Below, piece by piece: positions 1 to 7,433 of a stretch of 64,000 bases of DNA. The position numbers were made by a program, and so were the translations under genes. This stretch comes from Arcticibacterium luteifluviistationis (GTDB taxonomy: Bacteria > Bacteroidota > Bacteroidia > Cytophagales > Spirosomataceae). The notes beneath the pieces were generated by a model. That model was not told the DNA's origin. It searched no databases and saw nothing but the letters and a program-made list of their open reading frames with translations. The stretch spans positions 5,315,840 to 5,379,839 of the forward strand of contig NZ_CP029480.1 of NCBI RefSeq assembly GCF_003258705.1, in the 5' to 3' direction. How positions within the stretch are numbered: the stretch's first letter is position 1; every line of letters begins with the position of its first letter.

Positions 1-560
1 CTTTACCTTGAACATTTCCTATCCTTTCAAAAACTCGAGCATCTCTTGAACGCTCCACCTCAAATTTATTAAAATCAAGTTCATTAGAAGTATTCCAAAG
101 CAAAATTACTTTACCTTCCATAACCGATGATTCAAAAGAATTTAATTTCACAGGAAAAGAACCAGTGCTTCCTGTTTGACCATCCGGGAGAGCAGTTATA
201 TCATTTCCAGAATATGTTGTACTATTAACTCTTAATTGGTCAGAATTACCATTTCCAATTGGTCCACCAGGAGATACAATATATACTCCGTCATCAACAG
301 TTAATTTACCATTATTCGTCAAATCCAAAACTCCCCTGATCTCAATAAAACCAACAGGCGTACCAGTTTGATTTCCAGCCACAGCCACGGTTATTCCAAC
401 AGGAATTATAGCATAATCTGCTGAAGTAGGAATTCCTGTTGGTGACCAATTTGCAGCCACACTCCAGTCACTACCCGAGGCCCCTGTATATGTTTTAGTA
501 ACCGCAAAGGAATTAAGAGAACTGAAAAGAATCAAAAGGAAAAGAATCGGAGACTTCATT
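1..560 (-). CDS. Secreted surface protein, 3' end outside window
   Basis: An open frame runs on the minus strand from an ATG at 560 to the window edge without a stop, giving about 186 residues. It begins with a clear signal peptide (MKSPILFLLILFSSLNSFA). The mature start reads TKTYTGASGSDWSVAANWSP, the form of the repeats that open many Bacteroidota secreted proteins. Near residue 150 a segment (FPVKLNSFESSVMEGKVILL, then LWNTSNE and FEVERS) matches the conserved linker that usually precedes a C-terminal type IX secretion sorting domain. I infer a cell-surface or secreted protein. The sorting domain itself, if present, lies beyond the edge. No enzymatic domain is visible. Confidence 0.75.
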
Positions 561-729
561 AGATTCAAATTTAATGCCGTAAAAAACTAAACAATTTTAC
601 CTTAAAGTAGACATACAAATTTATACTTTAAGAATTAGTTAATTGTCTAAACGTTGAAGATATTTTATAAAAAAATCGTAAGAATAACCATTAGACCTCA
701 TTTATAAAAAAAGTCACAGTTTTTATTAT

Positions 730-750
730 GTTCCAGACTATTTTTGGAAC
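730..750. promoter_or_regulatory. Inverted repeat GTTCCA-N9-TGGAAC
   Basis: Two perfect 6-base arms sit in the spacer between the divergent genes starting at 560 and 803, just upstream of the -7 element at 773-780. It could be an operator. It has no U-run, so it is not a terminator. Chance occurrence cannot be excluded. Confidence 0.3.
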
Positions 751-772
751 ATATACTTAAAAATTACGTTAA

Positions 773-780
773 TAGTTTTG
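773..780 (+). promoter_or_regulatory. Bacteroidota -7 element for TlpA-like gene
   Basis: TAGTTTTG fits TAnnTTTG and lies 22 bases upstream of the ATG at 803. No TTG is found at the ideal spacing upstream, so only half of the promoter is supported. Confidence 0.4.
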
Positions 781-802
781 AACTCATAAGAATTTACAAG
801 CA

Positions 803-2005
803 ATGAACATAAAAAAGTATCTTTTGAAAACATTTTCTGCCACTTTCCTCTTTTTAGCATTATTTAGTTTTTCCTGCAACTCGCAAAACAATACTGATTC
901 TGCTTTGGAAACAACGGCAAACAAGAGCCTTCCAATAGTTATTAACGGCACTCTAAAGAATAACTTGGTAGACAAAGTTTACTTAGAAAGAATGAGTGAG
1001 CGAAACATTCCAACTAGAGTGGACTCCTCAGATATTAGTTCTGACCTCAAATTCCACTTCGATACTACTATTCCTGAACCTGGCATTTACCAGATTAACA
1101 TAGAAGGTCAGCAAGTTATTGGATTGATTTTAGATGGTGGTGAAACGCTAGACGTAGTGGCTGACGGCTTGGCTTCGCCAGACAAAATGCCTGAGTATAC
1201 CGTTACAGGTTCTAAAAACATTGATACGTTTAATAAAATAATGACCGAGGTTCAGAACTTTGGTAAACTGCGTCAATCATTAGAGACCGATTTCCAAAAT
1301 GCAAAAAATGCTAAAGCACAGGAGGAATTAAGAGGCCAATATCAAATGGCACTAAATAATAACAGAGAGACCATTAAACCAATGATTTCCGATTTAGGCA
1401 CCTCGCTTCCTGGTATTATCGCAGCTAATAATTTCCTAACGCCAGAACTTGATGCTCCTTTCCTTTCTGAATTAAAGGATAAACTAATAGCAGAAGGACG
1501 AGACCATGCTTTTGCGAAAATATTTATAGAAACTATTGATAGAAAATCTGCAGGAATGGAAGGTTCAGCTGCTCCAGATTTTGACTTGGTTAATTTAAAA
1601 GGGGAGCAAGTAAAGCTTTCTGATATGCGAGGAAAAACAGTCATTATTGACTTTTGGGCTACTTGGTGTGGGCCATGTATTCGTTCGTTTCCTGGTATGA
1701 AAAAAGCTCAAGAGAAATATGCCGATAATGAAGACGTTCAGTTTCTTTTCATAAACACTTTTGAAAGAGTTTCTGAAGAACAATGGAAGTCTCATGTTCA
1801 AAGCTTTGTAGAAAAAAGAAATTATCAATACTTGAATCCAACTTTAGATATTGGCAATAACACGGCTCTGGCTTACGGTGTAGAAGGAATTCCCGCTAAA
1901 TTCTGTATAGATGGAGATGGCAATATCAAACATAAGAGCACTGGCTTTTTAGGTTCGTCAGAGGCTGTTTATGATGAAATGGTGGAATGGGTAGAAGGAA
2001 AATAG
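803..2005 (+). CDS. TlpA-like thiol:disulfide oxidoreductase lipoprotein with DUF4369-like N-terminus
   Basis: This 400-residue exported protein has a lipoprotein signal ending at Cys25 (FSFSC). Residues about 45-140 resemble the DUF4369 domain that precedes many Bacteroidota TlpA-like proteins. Residues about 255-400 form an AhpC/TlpA thioredoxin fold with the active site WCGPC (Cys289 and Cys292) and the cis-proline region GIPAKF near residue 355. It probably reduces or exchanges disulfides in the periplasm, possibly serving cytochrome c maturation. The partner is unknown. It is monocistronic, with a strong hairpin just after the stop. The family call is firm and the substrate is not. Confidence 0.88.
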   Translation: MNIKKYLLKTFSATFLFLALFSFSCNSQNNTDSALETTANKSLPIVINGTLKNNLVDKVYLERMSERNIPTRVDSSDISSDLKFHFDTTIPEPGIYQINIEGQQVIGLILDGGETLDVVADGLASPDKMPEYTVTGSKNIDTFNKIMTEVQNFGKLRQSLETDFQNAKNAKAQEELRGQYQMALNNNRETIKPMISDLGTSLPGIIAANNFLTPELDAPFLSELKDKLIAEGRDHAFAKIFIETIDRKSAGMEGSAAPDFDLVNLKGEQVKLSDMRGKTVIIDFWATWCGPCIRSFPGMKKAQEKYADNEDVQFLFINTFERVSEEQWKSHVQSFVEKRNYQYLNPTLDIGNNTALAYGVEGIPAKFCIDGDGNIKHKSTGFLGSSEAVYDEMVEWVEGK

Positions 2006-2023
2006 ACCGAAGAAAATTTATGT

Positions 2024-2052
2024 AAAAAAAGAGAGCCTAGCTCTCTTTTTTT
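2024..2052. terminator. Bidirectional intrinsic terminator
   Basis: The arms GAGAGC (2031-2036) and GCTCTC (2040-2045) enclose a CTA loop and are flanked by A7 and T7 runs, so it can work on both strands. It separates the convergent TlpA-like and VanZ-like genes and overlaps the last codons of the latter. Confidence 0.85.
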
Positions 2053-2408
2053 ATGCCCAGTAATTTAAAAGCTATATAGTATAAGCCTACTCCTATCAAC
2101 ACGCCTACTCCGTCAGCCAAAGCATCCATTAAGTCATAAGAACGATGAAAAGACGCTGGCAATGCCCCTTGAATAAACTCGATTATTAACCCAAAAAGTG
2201 CAGAAAGAACAATGACTTTTAGATAGCCTTGTGACACCCACATCCACAAAAAAGAGATTCCTGCGAAAGCTACAAAATGAGCCAACTTGTCATTTATATC
2301 CTCACCAGGTAGGTTCTCACTTGGCATACTACACAAAGCAAGAATAAAAAGACTGTATAAAACAGCTAAGTATGGCTTTTCGAAAAAGCGAATAATTCTG
2401 TCAATCAT
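2037..2408 (-). CDS. VanZ-like family membrane protein
   Basis: This 123-residue protein has about four hydrophobic segments, at roughly residues 12-28, 43-62, 65-82 and 96-116. The motif DKLAHFVAFAGISFLWMW and the later region LIIEFIQGALP...RSYDLMDALADGVGV are typical of small VanZ-like proteins. The family is named after a teicoplanin-resistance protein, but the biochemical role of these short stand-alone members is not known. Its start overlaps the stop of the upstream gene by four bases (2405-2408), so the two are likely translated from one message. Confidence 0.8.
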   Translation of the reverse strand: MIDRIIRFFEKPYLAVLYSLFILALCSMPSENLPGEDINDKLAHFVAFAGISFLWMWVSQGYLKVIVLSALFGLIIEFIQGALPASFHRSYDLMDALADGVGVLIGVGLYYIAFKLLGIKKES

Positions 2409-3529
2409 TTAATAGCAATATAGTTAGTTCCGTCAGAGAATAGTTCTATGCTGTAGGCACCTGCCTTATTTGTTAAAGTATCTCGGAGTTCATTTCCCTC
2501 ATAATACGATTCTGAAAAAGTAATAGACCCAGTACCAATATTTACAATCTTCCAGGTTTTCCCTGTTCTCGTATTAGCAGCTGGTACCGTATAAACCACA
2601 TCTCCACCTTTATGAACGTATAAGAAAGTGTCATCACCTAAAGTAACTGCCGCGGTTACTTCCATGAAGTTCTCATTTAGCGACTGTAATGATTTTGAAT
2701 GAACTACCCCAGCAGCATCCACACTCATAAGAGCAAGGTCTGTACCTGCTGTATCCACTTTTAAGCCAGAAAGACTTAAAGGATTCAATGTGTCAGAAAC
2801 TATACTTAAGGCAGCAGAAGGATTATCTATTCCAATACCTACTTTACCGCCAAAGTAATTATCAAGCACATTTGGCTTCATGTAAATACCCCAGCCATTT
2901 TCTATCAAACCTACATTTACACCACGAAAATCCTCCATTCTAATGGCATAGAAATTACTTATTGTGGCGAGATTCCCAGGTGTATTAGAAGTAAAAAAAC
3001 GAAGGTTTAAAAGGTCATACTGATTATTAGAATATGCCCTTCCATTATTCCCAAACGAACCTGACAGCCTTAAAGTAGCAGCCCTTTCCATAGCCCCACC
3101 ATCTCTAAAACCATAATATTCACGAAAACCTCTAAAATAATTAAATTCCGAAGTACTATTATGGACATCTGTATTTGTTACCGCCTCATGAAAATTTGCA
3201 TAATTATTAGCCACTATGGCCGCATGACTCTCATCTGAAGATAATGCTAAACTAACTCTAGTACTATCACCATCATCGTTAAACCAGTCGTCTGGTTCAT
3301 TTAAAGAAATAAAGACTCCTCTGTTATTCGTGCTGTCGTATTTGGCCACCACGCCCAACTTATTATTTGCTGGGTTTGTCAGGTAATCCGAAATGAGTAC
3401 TGGGCCGCTTCGCCAAACTGTGTCTGTTACGTTATTATTGACCTCTGTGGTATCTACTTTGTTCCAGTTTTGAGCTTGACTACCCATACTTAGTAAAAGT
3501 ATAAATATCAGAAACTTAAATTTTCTCAT
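2405..3529 (-). CDS. Secreted protein of unknown function, tail-fibre-like C-terminal segments
   Basis: This 374-residue protein has a signal peptide (residues 1-19, cleaved after SQA). The middle contains GKVGIGIDNPSAALSIVSD, a phrase common in Bacteroidota surface proteins that resemble phage tail-fibre or trimeric stalk proteins. The remainder is Asn/Ser-rich and beta-rich, with no cysteines forming a known motif. No enzyme domain is recognised. It is translationally coupled to the VanZ-like gene downstream. A role at the cell surface is inferred only from export and composition. Confidence 0.65.
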   Translation of the reverse strand: MRKFKFLIFILLLSMGSQAQNWNKVDTTEVNNNVTDTVWRSGPVLISDYLTNPANNKLGVVAKYDSTNNRGVFISLNEPDDWFNDDGDSTRVSLALSSDESHAAIVANNYANFHEAVTNTDVHNSTSEFNYFRGFREYYGFRDGGAMERAATLRLSGSFGNNGRAYSNNQYDLLNLRFFTSNTPGNLATISNFYAIRMEDFRGVNVGLIENGWGIYMKPNVLDNYFGGKVGIGIDNPSAALSIVSDTLNPLSLSGLKVDTAGTDLALMSVDAAGVVHSKSLQSLNENFMEVTAAVTLGDDTFLYVHKGGDVVYTVPAANTRTGKTWKIVNIGTGSITFSESYYEGNELRDTLTNKAGAYSIELFSDGTNYIAIK

Positions 3530-3561
3530 AAGTTAAAGCTAGTTCTTAATTTGTAAAGCAT

Positions 3562-3591
3562 AAAAAAAGTAGCGTCGTTAAACGCTACTTT
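3562..3591 (-). terminator. Terminator of the acyl-ACP desaturase gene
   Basis: The ten-base arms AAAGTAGCGT (3566-3575) and ACGCTACTTT (3582-3591) are perfect. Read on the minus strand the hairpin runs into a T-run. It lies 26 bases past the desaturase stop. Confidence 0.8.
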
Positions 3592-3616
3592 CTATTAATC
3601 GGATACTAAATTAAAA

Positions 3617-4597
3617 TTATCTAGTAATCCAGCTAAATTCGTATTCCAGTTCAGGCACTTTGCTACGTTCAGCCAACCTTCTTAGTCTAGAAGGAAGCTT
3701 AACTACATAATCTCTGGCTTTTTCGGCTTGCTCCGTAATATTAGTAATTTCCTCAATTTTCCAGTCAGCTATTAAACCTTCCATAATCTCAATATAGTCT
3801 ATGGTGGTGTAAACACCTAAACGCTGAGCCGCGTCTGAAAAATGAGCAAAAGTATCTCCCATTTTCACACCAGACTCTCTTAAAAAGTGAGCAGGCATAA
3901 CTATTTTTTTACGCATCATATCTTCAAAAGCAATCATCATTTCTGATGGGTCAATTTCAAATATTTTGTTCACAAAAGACTTATACGCTCTATAATGTCT
4001 CAGTTCGTCTGCTGCTATAACACCACACATTTTAGAGAGCGTTTTATTGCCATGAGTCTTTGACAGTGAGGCCGTTCTCCTGTGCGAAATGTTAGTAGCT
4101 AACTCTTGAAAAGAAGTATATATAAAGTTTTTATAAGGGTCGGCACCTGTGCCAATATCATAACCGTCGGCTATTAAATACTGCGTTGAGGTCTCCATTT
4201 GCTTCATATTAACTCTACCCGAAAGGTATAAGTACTTGTTTAGCAAATCTCCGTGACGGTTTTCTTCGGCAGTCCACCATCTTACCCATTTAGCCCACCC
4301 TTGTGGGTCGTTTACAGAGTCCACACCATCCAAACCCATAAGCCAAGCTTCATAGGTAGGTAGAGCCTCTTCTGTAATGGTATCTCCTATTAAAACTGCC
4401 ATATAGTCATAAGGCAATTCTTTACATTCTTCTTGCAAAAGTTTAATGTCTGGTAAAAAGTCTGGAGAATCTGACTCTGGAAGGAAATCAGACGGCTGCC
4501 AGTTAGAATCTATAGGCTTTAAAAACTGACCGATTATATCGTCCATTTTTTGTCCTATAAAATTCATTACTTCAATACGTGAAGCCGGTAAATTCAT
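3617..4597 (-). CDS. Acyl-[acyl-carrier-protein] desaturase
   Basis: This 326-residue soluble diiron enzyme of the plant/actinobacterial acyl-ACP desaturase (FA_desaturase_2) family introduces a double bond into saturated acyl-ACP using O2 and reduced ferredoxin. Both carboxylate/histidine iron motifs are intact: EENRHG (residues 111-116) and DELRHY (197-202). Further Glu and His ligands lie in QELATNISHRR (about 164-174). There is no signal peptide or membrane segment, as expected for this class. A promoter and a long leader with a dyad lie upstream. The gene is divergent from a PlsC-type acyltransferase, which fits joint control of membrane lipid composition. Confidence 0.92.
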   Translation of the reverse strand: MNLPASRIEVMNFIGQKMDDIIGQFLKPIDSNWQPSDFLPESDSPDFLPDIKLLQEECKELPYDYMAVLIGDTITEEALPTYEAWLMGLDGVDSVNDPQGWAKWVRWWTAEENRHGDLLNKYLYLSGRVNMKQMETSTQYLIADGYDIGTGADPYKNFIYTSFQELATNISHRRTASLSKTHGNKTLSKMCGVIAADELRHYRAYKSFVNKIFEIDPSEMMIAFEDMMRKKIVMPAHFLRESGVKMGDTFAHFSDAAQRLGVYTTIDYIEIMEGLIADWKIEEITNITEQAEKARDYVVKLPSRLRRLAERSKVPELEYEFSWITR

Positions 4598-4624
4598 ACA
4601 ATTTATCTTTATGGTTCATCACTC

Positions 4625-4665
4625 TTTCCAATTATATAGCGATTGATCTTCAAATCAATTGGAAA
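4625..4665. promoter_or_regulatory. Nested dyad in the desaturase 5' leader
   Basis: The outer arms TTTCCAATT (4625-4633) and AATTGGAAA (4657-4665) are perfect nine-base complements. An overlapping inner pair, ATTGAT (4642-4647) and ATCAAT (4654-4659), can form an alternative hairpin. The dyad lies inside the predicted transcribed leader, between the -7 element (4707-4714) and the start codon at 4597. It could be an operator or a switchable RNA structure. It has no U-run that would make it a simple terminator. Confidence 0.45.
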
Positions 4666-4706
4666 CTTTATATTACAACTTACGAAATCTAACGCAAATT
4701 GTATTA

Positions 4707-4735
4707 CAAAGATAAGTAATATTAGATGAGCCAAA
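4707..4735 (-). promoter_or_regulatory. Promoter of the desaturase gene
   Basis: On the minus strand TTTG (4732-4735) is followed by 17 bases and TATCTTTG (4707-4714), matching the Bacteroidota -33/-7 consensus. Transcription would start near 4701, giving a leader of about 100 bases. Confidence 0.65.
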
Positions 4736-4761
4736 GCATGATATAAGTCATGTCAAAAAAT

Positions 4762-4769
4762 TATCTTTG
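4762..4769 (+). promoter_or_regulatory. -7 element for the PlsC-type gene
   Basis: TATCTTTG fits TAnnTTTG, 20 bases upstream of the ATG at 4790. It overlaps the in-frame GTG at 4769, which argues against that codon as the start because it would fall at or before the transcription start. Confidence 0.55.
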
Positions 4770-4789
4770 TGTTCACTCTTTTTAAAAGT

Positions 4790-5527
4790 ATGAAAAAAGC
4801 AATCGACTATATATTAAGTGTTGTTTACCTAGCCTACTTTTCCATCATTCTGATTTTCTTTCATGGTCTACAGTGGATTTGTTTCAATGTTTTTGGTCAG
4901 AAAGCCCATCAATGGTCGGTAAACTGGCTTAACTTCTTTATAGTCAAAGGTTGGCTATTGACCGGTTCTAGCACCAAAGCCGTCAAAAAATATCCATTAC
5001 CAACCGACAGACCTATTCTTTTCATTGCAAATCATAGCAGTATGTTTGACATCCCAGGTATCATCTGGTATTGGCGACAGCACACCCCTTTGTTTGTTTC
5101 TAAAAAAGAATTGGCGAAAGGAATACCTAGTATTTCTTACAATTTAAGAAAAAGTAAAGCTGCTCTAATTGACCGTAAGGATGGGAAAAAGGCCGTGGTG
5201 GAGATTGCGAAGCTTGGAAAGTATGTGCATGACAATAATTTTTCTGCCGCTATTTTCCCTGAGGGTACACGTTCCAAAACAGGAAAACTTAGAGAATTTC
5301 AGGTTGGCGGCGTAGCCGTACTTTTAAAAAGATGCCCAAATGCTCTGGTAGTACCATTAGCCATTAAAGGCACTGGCATATTTAACCCAACAGGGGTTTT
5401 CCCTTTGACATCATTCACACCTATGATTTATACGTCTTTAAAGCCGATTGAGCCAGATGGTTTGACGCCAGAGGCGATACTAGAAGATGCCAAAAGGCAG
5501 ATAGAAAATTGCTTAGCTAATTTATAG
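4790..5527 (+). CDS. 1-acyl-sn-glycerol-3-phosphate acyltransferase (PlsC family)
   Basis: This 245-residue membrane-associated enzyme transfers an acyl chain to lysophosphatidic acid to make phosphatidic acid. Family block I is NHSSMFD (residues 81-87, NHx4D) and block III is FPEGTR (156-161). An N-terminal hydrophobic segment (about 8-32) anchors it. I chose ATG 4790 over the in-frame GTG at 4769, because the GTG lies inside a -7 promoter element. It is divergent from the acyl-ACP desaturase. A different acyl-acceptor within the LPLAT superfamily is possible but less likely. Confidence 0.87.
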   Translation: MKKAIDYILSVVYLAYFSIILIFFHGLQWICFNVFGQKAHQWSVNWLNFFIVKGWLLTGSSTKAVKKYPLPTDRPILFIANHSSMFDIPGIIWYWRQHTPLFVSKKELAKGIPSISYNLRKSKAALIDRKDGKKAVVEIAKLGKYVHDNNFSAAIFPEGTRSKTGKLREFQVGGVAVLLKRCPNALVVPLAIKGTGIFNPTGVFPLTSFTPMIYTSLKPIEPDGLTPEAILEDAKRQIENCLANL

Positions 5528-5549
5528 CAAAGCCACTAATCACGGAAAA

Positions 5550-5583
5550 TTGTAGTCCGTCAAACGGCAATTCCTTAATTTTG
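5550..5583 (+). promoter_or_regulatory. Promoter of aspS
   Basis: TTG (5550-5552), a 23-base spacer and TAATTTTG (5576-5583) match the Bacteroidota consensus. The ATG lies 26 bases downstream of the -7 element. Confidence 0.6.
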
Positions 5584-5609
5584 CAGTCCAAAATTTTATT
5601 TCAAAAAGA

Positions 5610-7358
5610 ATGTTAAGAACACATACCTGTGGAGAACTAAGACTATCTCATGTTAATCAAACTGTTACGCTTTGCGGCTGGGTGCAAAAAACCAGGGATA
5701 AAGGTGGCATGTTATGGGTAGACTTGAGAGATAGATACGGAATTACACAGCTAATAGTGGAAGAAGGTGTTTCTTCAGATGCTATAATTGAAAGCCTTCG
5801 TGGTGTAGGAAGAGAGTTTGTGTTACAAATTACTGGAACGGTAAAAGAAAGAGAGGCCAAAAACGACAAAATGGCGACGGGTGACATAGAGTTACTTGTA
5901 GAAGATATAAAGGTGCTTAACCCTGCTAAACTTCCTCCGTTTTTAATAGAAGATAAAACCGACGGTGGTGACGAGCTCAGAATGAAGTATCGTTACCTTG
6001 ATTTAAGAAGAAATCCGGTTAGAGAGAAACTAAGACTGCGTCATAAAATAGGAAGTGCTACACGTAGCTTTCTTGATAATAAAGACTTTATAGAGGTGGA
6101 AACACCTGTTTTGATAAAATCGACACCTGAAGGTGCTCGTGATTTTGTGGTGCCAAGTAGAATGAACCAAGGCGAATTTTACGCTTTGCCACAGTCGCCT
6201 CAAACATTCAAACAACTTTTGATGGTATCGGGTTTTGACCGTTACTACCAAATAGTAAAGTGTTTTAGAGATGAAGATTTAAGAGCCGACCGTCAGCCTG
6301 AGTTTACACAAATAGACTGTGAAATGTCTTTTGTGGAGCAAGAGGATATCTTGAATATGTTTGAAGGCTTGATTCGTCACCTTTTCAAAATAGTTAAGGA
6401 TATTGACCTAGCAGAAGTACCAAGAATGGACTATGCTGATGCCATGAAATATTATGGTTCGGATAAGCCAGATACTCGTTTTGAAATGAAGTTTCAAGAA
6501 CTAAACGACTTAGTTCAAAACAAAGGTTTCGGAATTTTTGATGATGCCAAATTAGTAGTTGGAATTAATGCTACTGGCTGTGCTAGCTACACCAGAAAAG
6601 AAATTGACAAACTTACTGAGTGGGTAAAAAGACCGCAAGTAGGAGCCAAAGGCATGGTTTATCTGAAATACAATGAAGATGGCAGCACCAAGTCTTCGGC
6701 AGATAAATTCTACTCAGAAGAAGACAAAAAAGCCATCCTAGAAAGATTTGATGCTAAACCTGGCGATATGATTTTAATGCTTTCTGGTGAAACTAATACC
6801 GTAAGAAAGCAGCTGAACGAACTTCGTTTAGAAATGGGTGAAAGGCTTGGACTTCGTGACCCAAATAAATTCTCAGTTCTGTGGGTTTTAGATTTTCCAT
6901 TACTAGAATTTGATGAAGAGTCTAACAGATGGCACGCGATGCACCATCCGTTTACTAGTCCAAAACCTGAGGATATGGACTTAATTAACTCTGACCCAGG
7001 AGCTGTACGTGCAAATGCCTATGACATGGTAATTAACGGTACTGAAGTAGGTGGTGGTTCTGTCAGAATATTTGAGAAACCACTTCAGCAAAGGATGTTT
7101 GACCTTTTAGGTTTTACACCAGAAGAGGCCGAAGCTCAGTTCGGTTTCTTAATGAGTGCTTTTGAATATGGAGCACCTCCACATGCAGGTATTGCTTTTG
7201 GTTTTGACAGACTTTGTTCGCTATTTGGTGGTGTAGAGTCTATCAGAGATTTCATAGCGTTCCCTAAAAACAATAGCGGTAGAGATGTTATGATTGACTC
7301 CCCTTCTGCTATTTCTAATGAGCAATTAGGAGAACTTGGAATTGATGTGAAGGCTTAA
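5610..7358 (+). CDS. aspS: Aspartate--tRNA ligase
   Basis: This 582-residue class II aminoacyl-tRNA synthetase charges tRNA-Asp (or tRNA-Asp/Asn if non-discriminating) in the cytoplasm. The N-terminal OB-fold anticodon-binding domain covers about residues 1-105 ([20 protein letters not shown]). Motif 2 begins at Phe219 ([16 protein letters not shown]). The bacterial GAD insert lies at about 300-410. Motif 3 ([11 protein letters not shown]) is near the C-terminus. Length is normal for bacterial AspRS. It stands alone between its own promoter and a strong terminator. Confidence 0.97.
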   Translation: MLRTHTCGELRLSHVNQTVTLCGWVQKTRDKGGMLWVDLRDRYGITQLIVEEGVSSDAIIESLRGVGREFVLQITGTVKEREAKNDKMATGDIELLVEDIKVLNPAKLPPFLIEDKTDGGDELRMKYRYLDLRRNPVREKLRLRHKIGSATRSFLDNKDFIEVETPVLIKSTPEGARDFVVPSRMNQGEFYALPQSPQTFKQLLMVSGFDRYYQIVKCFRDEDLRADRQPEFTQIDCEMSFVEQEDILNMFEGLIRHLFKIVKDIDLAEVPRMDYADAMKYYGSDKPDTRFEMKFQELNDLVQNKGFGIFDDAKLVVGINATGCASYTRKEIDKLTEWVKRPQVGAKGMVYLKYNEDGSTKSSADKFYSEEDKKAILERFDAKPGDMILMLSGETNTVRKQLNELRLEMGERLGLRDPNKFSVLWVLDFPLLEFDEESNRWHAMHHPFTSPKPEDMDLINSDPGAVRANAYDMVINGTEVGGGSVRIFEKPLQQRMFDLLGFTPEEAEAQFGFLMSAFEYGAPPHAGIAFGFDRLCSLFGGVESIRDFIAFPKNNSGRDVMIDSPSAISNEQLGELGIDVKA

Positions 7359-7378
7359 TTCGAGCTTTAAATTATAAA

Positions 7379-7420
7379 GAAAGCCCCTTGACTCACTTGA
7401 ATCAAGGGGCTTTCTTTTTT
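7379..7420. terminator. Strong intrinsic terminator after aspS
   Basis: The thirteen-base arms at 7379-7391 and 7402-7414 are perfectly complementary (core GCCCCTTGA/TCAAGGGGC) and are followed by T6. It serves aspS and, being symmetrical, may also stop the convergent gene. Confidence 0.9.
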
Positions 7421-7433
7421 ACAAAATACTATT

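Noticed and set aside
784..975. Minus-strand frame opposite the start of the TlpA-like gene
   Set aside because: It is fully antisense to a well-supported gene and lacks any recognised domain.
1342..1828. Two overlapping minus-strand frames inside the TlpA-like gene
   Set aside because: They are antisense to the thioredoxin domain, with composition typical of shadow frames.
4769..4789. GTG start giving a PlsC-type protein seven residues longer
   Set aside because: The codon falls within the TATCTTTG -7 element, so it would not be transcribed. ATG 4790 is preferred.
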